35,222 bases of DNA from Rhodospirillaceae bacterium (GTDB lineage Bacteria; Pseudomonadota; Alphaproteobacteria; Rhodospirillales; Casp-alpha2): positions 1 to 35,222 of the forward strand of contig JABJBP010000082.1 of assembly GCA_018665815.1 (NCBI GenBank), given 5' to 3'. Position 1 is the stretch's first letter; every line of letters begins with the position of its first letter. Positions 16,167-24,995 of the stretch are shown one piece after another. The notes under the pieces were generated by a model, which saw only the letters and a list, made by a program, of their open reading frames with translations, was not told where the DNA came from and searched no databases. The position numbers and the translations under genes are program-made.

Positions 16167-16311
16167 GACAAAAAAACTCGCCGCCGTTTGGATTTCCGGC
16201 ATGGTGATTTCTTGGGCCGCTCAAGGCAAGGAGTTTCCGGTTTACGGGCCGGCCGCTTGGCGTATGCTTGCCCTCGCCCCGGAATGGCAAAATAATGGTG
16301 GTATAAGTTGA
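16165..16311 (+). CDS. Candidate 48-residue small protein, divergent from the hydratase
   Basis: Unrecognised. A short ORF begins MTKKLAAVWISG and ends QNNGGIS. GGAG lies ~8 nt before its ATG. It has Lys-Lys then a mildly hydrophobic helix (residues ~5-18) and several Trp, so it could be a small membrane-associated or exported peptide. Its start overlaps the proposed hydratase start by two bases on the opposite strand. If both starts are real, each gene's upstream signals lie inside the other. It is followed 19 bases later by the DUF2806 gene. Only composition and the ribosome binding site support it. Confidence 0.35.
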   Translation: MTKKLAAVWISGMVISWAAQGKEFPVYGPAAWRMLALAPEWQNNGGIS

Positions 16312-16330
16312 TTTTAGCAGGCGATGGCTG

Positions 16331-17131
16331 ATGAGTGACACGAACAACGCGAAACCCGGCAGCTCGGAAGCGGCGCAACGGATTGCCGATTCCATGGGGC
16401 GCTTGCTTGGTGGAGATTACCAACCCGGCGATGAGGCTGGCGATGAACATGCACAGCGCGACCGCTTGAACCACCGCCTTGTGGCGCTTGAAATGCGCCG
16501 CCAGCGCAATATTGAAACCGTTGCCGCCGCGGCATTCGAAGCCGCCGGCTTCCACCCCGAGGGCGAGGCCGCCAACACCATCGATGAAGACTGGATGGCG
16601 CGGTTCATTGATCATGTCCAAGACATCGGCAATCCGTTGATGCAGGAGGTGTGGGGACAGATATTGGCCCGCGAAGCCCGCGAACCGGGCGCCTTCAGTG
16701 TCCAGGCATTGGATGGCTTGGCGACCATGGGTGCCGATGATCTTGAGACCTGGAAACGCGCTGGGCGGCTGATATTCCCGACCGGTTATCTGTTGAAGAT
16801 CGGGACGCGCGCGGAATTTGATGAGTTCGGTATCACGGCCCGCGATATCGTTCGGCTTCAAGCCTTGGGATTACTGCAAGAAAGCGAAGATCTGAGCGTG
16901 ACGTTTTACGCGCCAACCAAAGGTTTGAATTTTGACTTTGTCGATGCCGACCTCATTGTCCGTCATCCGGACAGCACACTGTTTACTTTTGCCGCGTTCA
17001 AGCTGACAGCCATTGGCAACGAACTATTGGCGCCGCTGGCGCTGGCGCCGACGGACCGCGATTATCTGGGCGCACTGGGTGAGGGGTTCCGCAGCCAAGG
17101 TTACGATTTCCGCCTGCGCAGGCAGGACTGA
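16331..17131 (+). CDS. DUF2806 domain-containing protein
   Basis: 266 residues. The central part matches DUF2806 from memory: EMRRQRNIETVAAAAFEA, then DEDWMARFIDHVQDIGNPLMQEVWGQILAREAREPGAFSVQALDGLATM, a helical segment with the WG(Q/R)ILA and PG(S/A)FS signatures. The C-terminal ~90 residues are a beta-rich region. It has no signal peptide or membrane span, so it should be cytosolic. The function is unknown for the family; homologues are scattered and often near accessory genes. It lies 9 bp before a PaaI-type thioesterase on the same strand. The ribosome binding site is weak (GCAGG). Confidence 0.75.
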   Translation: MSDTNNAKPGSSEAAQRIADSMGRLLGGDYQPGDEAGDEHAQRDRLNHRLVALEMRRQRNIETVAAAAFEAAGFHPEGEAANTIDEDWMARFIDHVQDIGNPLMQEVWGQILAREAREPGAFSVQALDGLATMGADDLETWKRAGRLIFPTGYLLKIGTRAEFDEFGITARDIVRLQALGLLQESEDLSVTFYAPTKGLNFDFVDADLIVRHPDSTLFTFAAFKLTAIGNELLAPLALAPTDRDYLGALGEGFRSQGYDFRLRRQD

Positions 17132-17140
17132 GCTAACGGC

Positions 17141-17563
17141 ATGCCGGCCATTACCGTCGCAGAATTTAACGCCATCATCACTGAAGAACTGACCTGGGCG
17201 GCTGATATCGGGATGCATGCCAGGGCCATCGATGACGGTACGGCGACATTGGTTCTGCCGTTTGATGGCAATATGGTGCGCTCTGGCGGTACTGTCTCTG
17301 GCCCGTTCATGATGGCGCTTGCCGATGCCGCCATGTATGCCGTCGTCCTTAGCGTGCTGGGCGTTGTCAAAATGGCAGTGACGACCAGTTTCAATATTAA
17401 TTTCCTACACCGCCCGCACCCCGGCGACCTGTTGGCCGAAGCGCGCGCGTTGAAGGTCGGTAAACGATTGGTGGTGGTTGACGTGACAGTACATTCTGAA
17501 GGCCATGATGAGCCGGTTGCGCATGCCACTGGCACCTATTCCGTGCCGCCACGCGCCAGTTGA
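17141..17563 (+). CDS. PaaI-family hotdog thioesterase
   Basis: 140 residues forming one hotdog domain. MVRSGGTVSGPFMMALADAAMYAVV is the hotdog helix region, with GG and the Asp that normally activates water, followed by TTSFNINFLHRPHPGDLLAEARALKVGKRLVVVDV (strands of the sheet) and the closing VAHATGTYSV. PaaI-like enzymes hydrolyse acyl- or aryl-CoA thioesters as oligomers in the cytosol. The physiological acyl-CoA is not readable. It starts 9 bp after the DUF2806 gene. Confidence 0.85.
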   Translation: MPAITVAEFNAIITEELTWAADIGMHARAIDDGTATLVLPFDGNMVRSGGTVSGPFMMALADAAMYAVVLSVLGVVKMAVTTSFNINFLHRPHPGDLLAEARALKVGKRLVVVDVTVHSEGHDEPVAHATGTYSVPPRAS

Positions 17564-17564
17564 G

Positions 17565-17590
17565 TTACGGTTTAAATTTCTAAACGGTAA
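17565..17590. terminator. Imperfect palindrome after the thioesterase gene
   Basis: TTACGGTTTA and TAAACGGTAA (one mismatch in ten pairs) flank six bases, directly after the stop codon. It may be a weak terminator for the DUF2806-thioesterase unit or a protein-binding site. The stem is AT-rich and there is no clear T-run, so the assignment is tentative. Confidence 0.3.
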
Positions 17591-17637
17591 TATAATACCG
17601 CATACGTAAGTCTCAGAAAAATAACACATTTCATGCG

Positions 17638-17666
17638 TTGACTTGCTGATTAATGCTGGCATACTC
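17638..17666 (+). promoter_or_regulatory. Predicted sigma70 promoter of rplM-rpsI
   Basis: TTGACT (17638-17643) is followed after 16 bases by CATACT (17660-17665). It lies ~50 bases before the rplM start, leaving a leader long enough for autoregulation. By-eye match only. Confidence 0.5.
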
Positions 17667-17717
17667 CGCGCGCTTTGGGGCAATGCGTCCCGAACTGAAA
17701 TGTAATGAGAGGGCGGT

Positions 17718-18182
17718 ATGGGAACCTTTTCTGCGAGTCCCGCCGATGTGGAGCGTAAGTGGTACATCGTCGATGCGGAGGGCTTGGTGCTCGGTCGCAT
17801 GGCGTCGGTGATCGCGATGCGGCTGCGCGGCAAGCACAAGACTATTTACACCCCGCATATTGATTGCGGCGACAACATCATCGTCATCAATGCCGAAAAG
17901 GTCCATTTGACCGGCAACAAGCGCGCCGACAAGACCTACTATTGGCACACCGGACATCCGGGCGGCATCAAAAGCCGCACGGCGGGCGCCATTCTTGAAG
18001 GTGCGCATCCGGAACGTGTCGTTCAGAAGGCCGTTGAGCGGATGATCAGCCGCAACAAACTGGGCCGCCAGCAAATGACCAAATTGCATGTCTACGCCGG
18101 TGCCGAGCACCCCCACGAGGCCCAACAGCCCGAGGCGCTCGATATCGGGGCCATGAACACCAAGAACAAGAGGAGTGCCTAA
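17718..18182 (+). CDS. rplM: 50S ribosomal protein L13
   Basis: 154 residues, standard length. Clear L13 features: [31 protein letters not shown] at the N-terminus, [34 protein letters not shown] in the centre and [23 protein letters not shown] near the end. L13 is an early-assembling component of the large subunit. GAGAGGGCGGT precedes the start. rpsI follows after 2 bases, the conserved bacterial gene pair. Confidence 0.98.
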   Translation: MGTFSASPADVERKWYIVDAEGLVLGRMASVIAMRLRGKHKTIYTPHIDCGDNIIVINAEKVHLTGNKRADKTYYWHTGHPGGIKSRTAGAILEGAHPERVVQKAVERMISRNKLGRQQMTKLHVYAGAEHPHEAQQPEALDIGAMNTKNKRSA

Positions 18183-18184
18183 GC

Positions 18185-18709
18185 ATGGCTGAAGAAACGG
18201 TAACCCTCGAAAATCTGAAGGACGCCATGGAAGGCGCCGCTGCCGCACCTGAAGTCGCGGCGGAAGAGCCCGTTGAGGCCGCCGCCGACCCGTCCTTGCC
18301 GCCGGAGCCGAAAATTGACGAGCATGGCCGGTCCTATGCCACTGGCAAACGCAAAGACGCAGTGGCGCGGGTCTGGATCAAGCCGGGGCCGGGAACGATC
18401 ATCGTCAACGGCCGTGAGGTCGAGCGCTACTTCGCCCGTCCGGTTTTGCGGATGTTGATCAATCAGCCTTTTGACGTATCGGACCGCTCAGGCCAATATG
18501 ACGTCATTTGCACGGTTAAGGGCGGCGGATTGTCCGGCCAAGCTGGCGCCGTCCGTCATGGCATTTCAAAGGCGCTGACGCTTTATGAGCCGACACTTCG
18601 CCCGGTGCTGAAGAAAGAAGGCTTCCTGACCCGCGATTCGCGTGTCGTTGAACGGAAAAAGTACGGCCGCCGTAAGGCCCGCCGGAGCTTCCAGTTCTCG
18701 AAGCGGTAA
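18185..18709 (+). CDS. rpsI: 30S ribosomal protein S9
   Basis: 174 residues, about 45 longer than the E. coli protein because of an Ala/Glu-rich N-terminal extension (residues 1-~45), as seen in several alphaproteobacteria. The core begins at [20 protein letters not shown] and ends in the invariant [14 protein letters not shown] tail, whose last residues reach the ribosomal P site. It lies 2 bases after rplM and is followed by a strong terminator. Confidence 0.98.
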   Translation: MAEETVTLENLKDAMEGAAAAPEVAAEEPVEAAADPSLPPEPKIDEHGRSYATGKRKDAVARVWIKPGPGTIIVNGREVERYFARPVLRMLINQPFDVSDRSGQYDVICTVKGGGLSGQAGAVRHGISKALTLYEPTLRPVLKKEGFLTRDSRVVERKKYGRRKARRSFQFSKR

Positions 18710-18732
18710 TCGCTCAACGATATTTAATAGGC

Positions 18733-18763
18733 AAAAGGCCTGCCGATTTCGGCAGGCCTTTTT
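18733..18763 (+). terminator. Rho-independent terminator of rplM-rpsI
   Basis: AAAAGGCCTGCCGA (18733-18746) pairs perfectly with TCGGCAGGCCTTTT (18749-18762), followed by further T residues. It lies 24 bases after the rpsI stop. The arms are symmetrical, but the minus-strand gene beyond it ends at 18839, so it may act in both directions. Confidence 0.9.
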
Positions 18764-18838
18764 CTTTGTCCCCGGCCTTTTTAGGTCAGAGGGCCATGGC
18801 GTTGCCAGCTTTGCCGATACGGCACACGGTTGAACCGT

Positions 18839-20608
18839 TCAATGATAAAGCGGGCCGTCCAATCCGATGATCTGGGCGATGGTTTCACCGAACCCTTTGG
18901 GCAGCTTGTCGCGCGGGCAAAGTTCCGCAAGATAGACGTCTGCTGATTTTCGGACACCGCAGAAGATATCGGGATGGCTGCTGAATTTGGTGGCCACCGA
19001 AGGAAGCTGGACGTTTGAAACCGCGATACCGCCAACATTGAAGATCTTGATATTTCGTTCCAGATCGGAAATCAGCATCTCATAAGCCTTGGAATCGCGA
19101 AACGGGCTACTGGCGCCGGGCTGGATAGAGACAACTGGAATTGTCGGCACTTTGCCGGCGAATATCTGAACGTGTTTGCTGATGCCGGTTACGATGACTT
19201 CGTAGGGCAATGTGCGCAGGAAGGCGATTTGGCGCCGGTTCAGTTCAATGTTCGCCAAGACGGCGGCGCGATTGACGGTCCGCGGCACCGGCTCGCGGAT
19301 TTTCATTTCCCGGAACTTGACGCCACGGATAGCCGGATACAACGCCGTGTCGGGAATTTTCAACCGCGCACCAAAGACCGCCTGCTGGTTCCGGATGCCA
19401 CGGTGTTTGTTCAAATTGATATGCATCCACCAGGTATCAAAGGCGGCGACAAAGACGAACAGAATTACGAAGGCACGCCCGATGACACGCGGCATGGCGT
19501 TTTCGGCCGGCGTGCCATCGGCAGGTGTGCTTGAGCGAAGCAATTGCGCGAGACCCGCCGCAACCAGGCCTGCGGCGACGAAAATCAATTGCAATAAGAT
19601 ATGAGGGTTCCAGCCATGTATATGCGACAAGCTGACGTTGCCGGCCATGATTGCCGCGCCGATGATGATGTGAAGTCGGGCCCGCCGCCTTTTGTTATTC
19701 GCCGCGGCACTATCATCGGCGGGTTTCAGGGCCCTGGAAATGAATATACCGATCACGGCGCCGCCGAAGGCCAGGACGATGCTCGGCGACGGTGCCAGTT
19801 CATAGACAAGCAGCGCCTCGTTGATGTCGGCGTCGAGGCGGCCGCCACCGAATTGCCACGGCATCAAGACCATAAAGTTCAGCATTCGTGAAAACGCGGC
19901 GTTATCCGCGCCAGCTGCCAAGAACAACAAAAGAAATGGCGTCAGGCCACCGAGGACAAGGAAAGCGGTTTTGCCCAACCGGTCGATACGCGACCCGGCA
20001 AACAGAAGTAGAATAATTCCTGGCGCCATGAACCCCAGGGTTTGTTTGCCGAAAAATGCGAACGCCAGACCCAAGCCGGCGATAAACCACGCCGTTCGCT
20101 GTTTTTGCCGGTTTGGCGCGTCGCTTTCGCCGTAAAAGGCACCGAGCAGGGCAATAAGCATACCGAAAGCGCCGTGCTGGACCGCAAAGGCCATGCCCTG
20201 AGGCGGATAGAATATAACCGTCGTCAGCATCGCGAAGATGAACGCCGGCAGCTGCGCCAAATGGGCGTGGCGCAAAATTAGATAGGCGAGGATACCGGCG
20301 AAGCCGTTGATGACCGATATGTGGATGACCGCGCCCCGTATTGTCGGTCCGAAAATTGCCAGGAACGGCGCTTCACTGAGCGCTGCGCTGAGGCCCTGTA
20401 TGGTGCTAAAATCAAGAAACGGCACTTGGCCGTTCGCGATTCGCCAGGCCGGCCCCATGATCAATCCGCCGTCGATCGGCTCAACAAACGTGAATTGCCA
20501 AGCGTAGTGATAACAGATCCAGAAACCGAAACCGAACAGCACCGCCAACGCCAGAGCAGTTGTGAGCAGGCGGCGATTGGCGTTGGGGGCTGAATTGATG
20601 ACGGTCAT
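18839..20608 (-). CDS. Polytopic membrane protein, probable GT-C-like glycosyltransferase
   Basis: 589 residues. About ten to twelve hydrophobic spans fill residues ~12-420, followed by a soluble C-terminal region of ~165 residues. After span 1 comes FVEPIDGGLIMGPAWRIANGQVPFLDF: an acidic residue in the first periplasmic loop plus a W..NGQVP.LDF pattern, which resembles the start of GT-C transferases (PMT/DUF2029-type) that use polyprenyl-phosphate sugars. No further catalytic motif is certain. A role in cell-envelope glycan or lipid glycosylation is an inference. It converges on rpsI and lies divergent from argC across ~240 bases. Confidence 0.65.
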   Translation of the reverse strand: MTVINSAPNANRRLLTTALALAVLFGFGFWICYHYAWQFTFVEPIDGGLIMGPAWRIANGQVPFLDFSTIQGLSAALSEAPFLAIFGPTIRGAVIHISVINGFAGILAYLILRHAHLAQLPAFIFAMLTTVIFYPPQGMAFAVQHGAFGMLIALLGAFYGESDAPNRQKQRTAWFIAGLGLAFAFFGKQTLGFMAPGIILLLFAGSRIDRLGKTAFLVLGGLTPFLLLFLAAGADNAAFSRMLNFMVLMPWQFGGGRLDADINEALLVYELAPSPSIVLAFGGAVIGIFISRALKPADDSAAANNKRRRARLHIIIGAAIMAGNVSLSHIHGWNPHILLQLIFVAAGLVAAGLAQLLRSSTPADGTPAENAMPRVIGRAFVILFVFVAAFDTWWMHINLNKHRGIRNQQAVFGARLKIPDTALYPAIRGVKFREMKIREPVPRTVNRAAVLANIELNRRQIAFLRTLPYEVIVTGISKHVQIFAGKVPTIPVVSIQPGASSPFRDSKAYEMLISDLERNIKIFNVGGIAVSNVQLPSVATKFSSHPDIFCGVRKSADVYLAELCPRDKLPKGFGETIAQIIGLDGPLYH

Positions 20609-20852
20609 AGCCCGATCCCGGACGCCGTGACCGATGGGCGTATCCTACGAAGCACCTGACCCTGATCGGTAATGCTCATGGCGGGGGTAAATTTCGTCAT
20701 TATTTCTTCAGCGAAGATGGTCATTTGGTTGCCGAGATTATCACTGCGGCGGCGAAGAGGTCACGGCTTTCATGTCCGCCGGTACCATTCGGGTTGATTA
20801 ATTGCGCAGGGAATGTGATTTTCCGCATCCTGAACCTGTATGGATGAGAGCG

Positions 20853-21800
20853 ATGGCGCATAGCGTATTCATTGATGGCGATGTCGGCACCACCGGGCTG
20901 CAAATCAAAGCGCGCTTGGAACAGCGTGACGATATCAATCTGCTTGGGCTTGATGAAGCGCATCGCAAAGACCGAGTGCGGCGTGGCGAGATGCTGAATG
21001 CCTGTGATCTGGCTATTCTCTGCCTGCCCGATGACGCGGCACGCGAGGCCGTGGGGATGATTGAAAACCCGGCGGTGAAGGTGATTGATGCCAGTACCGC
21101 GCATCGGATCGGCGAAGGCTGGACCTATGGTTTCCCCGAATATGGGCCGGGCCAGTATGAGAAAATTCGCGCCGCCACGCGGGTGACCAATCCAGGCTGC
21201 TATGCGATTTCGTCGGTCGCCATTTTGCATCCGCTGGTCGGGGCCGGCGTGCTGCCCGCCGACGGCGCAGTTACGATCAACGCCGTGTCCGGCTATTCCG
21301 GCGGCGGCAAGCAATTGATCGCGGCGTTCGAGGATCAAGACGGCGGTGACGATGCCGAGACACCGTTCTTCGCTTATGGATTGAACCTCCGCCACAAACA
21401 CGTGCCGGAAATTACCCAATGGAGCGGCCTCGCCCACGCACCCTTATTCGTGCCCAGCGTGGGTCACTATCACCAAGGCATGATCGTCCAGGTGCCGCTG
21501 GCGCTGTGGTCCATTGCCGGCCGGCCGACGGCGGCGGATATTCATGGCGCGCTCAGTGCGCATTACAACGGCGCGAGATTCGTAACTGTCGCGCCGCTGG
21601 CGGAAACCGCCGCGATGGCCAGATTGGAGCCCGAAACCCTGAACGGCACCAACGAATTGCGCCTGCATGTGTTTGCCAACGAAGACCATGAACAGGCCGT
21701 GGTCATGGCGTTGATTGACAATCTGGGCAAGGGCGCATCGGGCCAAGCCGTGCAGAACATGAACATCATGCTGGGCGTCGATGAAGGCGAGGGGCTCTAA
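20853..21800 (+). CDS. argC: N-acetyl-gamma-glutamyl-phosphate reductase (type 2, short form)
   Basis: 315 residues from ATG 20853 (ATG 20844 would add three residues). It reduces N-acetyl-glutamyl-5-phosphate with NADPH in arginine synthesis. N-terminal Rossmann motif FIDGDVGTTGLQIKARL, catalytic Cys in RVTNPGCYAISS (residue ~111), then SGYSGGGKQLI and the histidine-rich LRHKHVPEI...VGHYHQGM. The short length and the GDVGTTG motif mark the type 2 ArgC group. Its closeness to rplM-rpsI is a recurring alphaproteobacterial arrangement, here interrupted by the GT-C-like gene on the other strand. Confidence 0.93.
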   Translation: MAHSVFIDGDVGTTGLQIKARLEQRDDINLLGLDEAHRKDRVRRGEMLNACDLAILCLPDDAAREAVGMIENPAVKVIDASTAHRIGEGWTYGFPEYGPGQYEKIRAATRVTNPGCYAISSVAILHPLVGAGVLPADGAVTINAVSGYSGGGKQLIAAFEDQDGGDDAETPFFAYGLNLRHKHVPEITQWSGLAHAPLFVPSVGHYHQGMIVQVPLALWSIAGRPTAADIHGALSAHYNGARFVTVAPLAETAAMARLEPETLNGTNELRLHVFANEDHEQAVVMALIDNLGKGASGQAVQNMNIMLGVDEGEGL

Positions 21801-21845
21801 GTTTATTTCTCTGGAAGCTCAGTCAGGCCTATATGTTGATGTGGC

Positions 21846-23957
21846 CTAAACGTCGATGTCATCGACCAATTGCGCGTTTTCCTGAATAAACTTGAAACGC
21901 TTTTCCGGATGCTTGCCCATCAGGCTGTCGACGAGGCGCGCCGTGTCCTTGGCTTCCAGGATTTCCTCGTCATTGTGGCCCGACGGGATGGTGACGCGGA
22001 GCAATGTCCGCTTTGCCGGATCCATGGTGGTTTCCTTGAGCTGGCGTGAGGGCATTTCGCCCAGGCCTTTGAAGCGGCTGATTTCAACCTTGGCGCGGCC
22101 GGTAAATTCCTTCGCCATCAATTCATCCTTGTGGGCGTCATCGCGGGCATACATGGATTTGCCGCCCTGGGCGATGCGGTAAAGTGGCGGCAACGCCAGG
22201 TAAAGATGGCCGCTGTCGACCAAGCCTGGCATTTCTTGAAAGAAGAAGGTCATCAACAGCGATGAGATATGCGCGCCGTCGACGTCGGCGTCGGTCATGA
22301 TTATGATTTTTTCGTAGCGCAGATCATCTTCCATGAAGGCGTCGCCGAGCCCGCAGCCCAAGGCTTCGATCAGATCGGAGAGCTCCTGATTGGCATGCAT
22401 TTTCTCAACCGTTGCGCTGGCGACGTTGAGAATCTTGCCGCGCAACGGCAGCACGGCCTGGGTTTCGCGGTTTCTGGCCTGTTTCGCGGAGCCGCCGGCA
22501 GAATCGCCCTCGACGATAAACAGCTCTGTGCCGCCGGATGTATTGCGCGTGCAGTCCGACAATTTGCCGGGCAGGCGCAGTTTGCGGGTCGCTGACTGGC
22601 GTTTGGTTTGTTTTTGGGCGCGTTTCTTGAGCCGGACCTCGGCACGCTCAATGGCGTGCTCAAGCAATATCTTGGCGGCATCGGGCGCGCCCGATAGCCA
22701 GTGATCGAAATGATCGCGGACGGAGTTTTCAACCAACCGCTGGGCTTCAATCGTCGACAGCTTGTCCTTGGTCTGGCCCTGGAATTGCGGGTCGGTGATG
22801 AATACGGACAACATCGCACACGCGCCGCCGACCACGTCGTCGGCGGTCAGCTTCGCCGCCTGCTTGTTGCCGATCAATTCGCCATAGGCCCGAAGCCCTT
22901 TGGTCAGCGCACCGCGGAGGCCCAATTCATGGGTGCCGCCCTGCGGGGTGGGCACGGTGTTGCAGTAGGAATTAAAAAACGGGTCTTCATCGATGGGCCA
23001 GGCGACCGCCCATTCGGCCTTGCCCGAACCGCCGTTCATTTTGGCGTCGCCGGCAAATGGCTGCGTGGTCACCGATTTGCGCGTGCCCAAGGCGCTGACC
23101 AGATAATCCGATAGCCCGCCCGGGAAGTGCAGGGTGGCTTTTTCCGGCGTCTCTGAATCCATCGCCAACAGCTTGTTATCGCATTGCCAGCGAATTTCGA
23201 CGCCGCGGAACAGATAGGCTTTGGAGCGTGCCATGCGGTACAGCATCGCCGGTTTGAATACCAAGCGGGCGCCGAAAATCTTGGCGTCGGGATGGAACGA
23301 AATCACCGTGCCGCGGCGATTGCGGATGGTGCCCATGTCTTCAAGCGGGCCATCGGGAACGCCGCGCCGGTAGGTTTGGCTCCAAAGCCGTTGGTCGCGT
23401 GCGACCTCGACGGTAAGCAAATCGGATAGCGCATTGACGACCGAAAGACCGACACCGTGTAACCCGCCCGACGTCTCATAAGCTTCGCCGGAAAATTTGC
23501 CGCCCGAATGCAGCGTCGTCATGATCACTTCAAGCGCCGATTGATCTTTGAATTTCGGATGTGGGTCGACGGGAATGCCGCGGCCGTTGTCGGAAATGAC
23601 GACGGTATTGTCGGATCGAAGCTCAATATCGATATGGCTGGCGTGGCCGGCAACGGCCTCGTCCATGGAATTATCCAGGATTTCCGCAGCCAGATGATGC
23701 AGCGCGCGCTCATCGGTGCCGCCGATGTACATCCCCGGGCGCCGACGCACCGGCTCCAAGCCTTCCAGGACCTCGATATCCTTAGCTGAATAGCCTGATG
23801 TGTCGGCCTTAGCCGGTCGGGCTTTATTCTTTGCTTTGCCGTTCGTCGCCGCTTTCGCCGATTTTGGATCGGCGGGCGCCGTATTCTTGACTGCGGCTTT
23901 CGGTTCGGGTGTCTTCACGCTGGGCTTCTTGCCCTCTTGGAATAGATCAGTTTGCAT
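21846..23957 (-). CDS. parE: DNA topoisomerase IV subunit B
   Basis: 703 residues from ATG 23957 (TTG 23960 rejected). The ATPase subunit of the type IIA enzyme that unlinks replicated chromosomes with ParC. An N-terminal ~55-residue Lys/Ala/Pro-rich extension precedes the GHKL domain: LEPVRRRPGMYIGGTDERALHHLAAEILDNSMDEA (N-box), DNGRGIPVD and GGLHGVGLSVVNALS. The transducer domain follows, then TOPRIM with ELFIVEGDSAGGSAKQARN, PLRGKILNV and MTDADVDGAHI. The length (~650 for the core) and lack of a GyrB-type C-terminal insertion favour ParE over GyrB. It is divergent from yciA across ~130 bases and convergent with argC. Confidence 0.95.
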   Translation of the reverse strand: MQTDLFQEGKKPSVKTPEPKAAVKNTAPADPKSAKAATNGKAKNKARPAKADTSGYSAKDIEVLEGLEPVRRRPGMYIGGTDERALHHLAAEILDNSMDEAVAGHASHIDIELRSDNTVVISDNGRGIPVDPHPKFKDQSALEVIMTTLHSGGKFSGEAYETSGGLHGVGLSVVNALSDLLTVEVARDQRLWSQTYRRGVPDGPLEDMGTIRNRRGTVISFHPDAKIFGARLVFKPAMLYRMARSKAYLFRGVEIRWQCDNKLLAMDSETPEKATLHFPGGLSDYLVSALGTRKSVTTQPFAGDAKMNGGSGKAEWAVAWPIDEDPFFNSYCNTVPTPQGGTHELGLRGALTKGLRAYGELIGNKQAAKLTADDVVGGACAMLSVFITDPQFQGQTKDKLSTIEAQRLVENSVRDHFDHWLSGAPDAAKILLEHAIERAEVRLKKRAQKQTKRQSATRKLRLPGKLSDCTRNTSGGTELFIVEGDSAGGSAKQARNRETQAVLPLRGKILNVASATVEKMHANQELSDLIEALGCGLGDAFMEDDLRYEKIIIMTDADVDGAHISSLLMTFFFQEMPGLVDSGHLYLALPPLYRIAQGGKSMYARDDAHKDELMAKEFTGRAKVEISRFKGLGEMPSRQLKETTMDPAKRTLLRVTIPSGHNDEEILEAKDTARLVDSLMGKHPEKRFKFIQENAQLVDDIDV

Positions 23958-24088
23958 CAAAGTTCCCGGCTCTTACGTCGGCCCAAATTATGGTGCATCC
24001 TAGTCGTCTGACATAGGTGCCCGCAAGCATCATACTGTGGTATCTATTAACATAAATTACCATATATTGTGGAAAACGGAGTATTTTC

Positions 24089-24499
24089 ATGTCCGAAACT
24101 CAAGGCCTCCCGGCCACCGAGGAAGAACCGATTGGCGAATTGGCGCTCAGGACCCTGGCGATGCCCGCCGACACCAATCCTTCGGGCGATATTTTCGGCG
24201 GCTGGCTGATGGGCCAGATGGATATCGCCGGTGGAATCGCGGCAGGCAGCCGGGCCGGCGGCCGCGTCGCCACAGTGGCGGTTGACGGGTTCACCTTTCA
24301 CAAACCGGTGCATGTCGGCGATGTGGTGTGCTGTTACACCAAGATTTTGCGCACTGGCCGGACCTCGGTGACGATCCGCGTTCAGGCCTGGACGCTCAGG
24401 CGCCATCAGGCGGATGTGCGGATCAAGGTGACCGAAGGCAACTTCACCTTCGTCGCCCTGGATGAGAACGGCAACAAACGTCTGGTTCCCGACCATTGA
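24089..24499 (+). CDS. yciA: Acyl-CoA thioesterase, YciA type
   Basis: 136 residues. Single hotdog domain with the YciA signature RTLAMPADTNPSGDIFGGWLMGQMDIAGGIAAG, in which Asn and Asp shape the active site. VAVDGFTFHKPVHVGDVVCCYTKILRTGRTSVTI and the terminal EGNFTFVALDENG follow. Members form hexamers and hydrolyse a broad range of acyl-CoAs in the cytosol. CGGAG lies ~9 nt upstream of the ATG. It is divergent from parE. Confidence 0.9.
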   Translation: MSETQGLPATEEEPIGELALRTLAMPADTNPSGDIFGGWLMGQMDIAGGIAAGSRAGGRVATVAVDGFTFHKPVHVGDVVCCYTKILRTGRTSVTIRVQAWTLRRHQADVRIKVTEGNFTFVALDENGNKRLVPDH

Positions 24500-24648
24500 A
24501 CGAAAAACAGCGTCATACCGTTACACCTCGTGGCGAAGCCGCGTTGGCGAGCGGCCGCAAGGTCTAGAACCGGTGAGAAATGCCACGCCACGCTCAGCCT
24601 CCATGCCTCAATCTCCAGCGCTCTGCCATTGGGGGTCGAGACGGGCCT

Positions 24649-24732
24649 TCAAGTGACCAGAAGAAATGCGTAACCGGCCATCGCCATCGCCGAAAGTGCC
24701 GCCAGATCACGCCAGATTTGAAAAGTATGCAT
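24649..24732 (-). CDS. 27-residue membrane miniprotein with near-ideal ribosome binding site
   Basis: A very short ORF with ATG at 24732 and TGA at 24649-24651. It is preceded by GGAGGAAATTCC directly abutting the ATG, giving a GGAGG with ~7-nt spacing. The peptide starts MHTFQIWRDLAALSAMAM and ends GYAFLLVT. It has a short charged N-terminus (Arg-Asp) followed by an uninterrupted hydrophobic helix of ~17 residues, so it should insert in the membrane. Upstream (24733-24830) is markedly AT-rich, as expected of a promoter. No homologue is recognised; many bacteria carry such regulatory miniproteins. Confidence 0.55.
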   Translation of the reverse strand: MHTFQIWRDLAALSAMAMAGYAFLLVT

Positions 24733-24995
24733 GGAATTTCCTCCGCCGTTTGATGATTTGATTGTTAAGAACGTAAATAATACATATACAGAACAAACAC
24801 ACAACATAATTAATTTCGGGTGCCAAAGGGTTGAATTTACAAGGGCTTTTGCGCACCTTGGATTCCGCTGTAATAACTGAGTGTTCGCCGATTGTGTTCG
24901 CCTACAGTTTTGGATCAGTTGGTATTGCAGCAGGACGCGCGCGTTGCGTCGACAGACGGTGAAATGCGGTGCCGCAAATCAAGAGGGACGAACGA

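Noticed and set aside
20721-21437. Minus-strand 238-residue ORF opposite argC
   Set aside because: Shadow of argC; no ribosome binding site or domain.
21825-21846. AGGCC...GGCCT hairpin between convergent argC and parE
   Set aside because: Five-base arms with a 12-base loop and no T-run; too weak for a terminator call.
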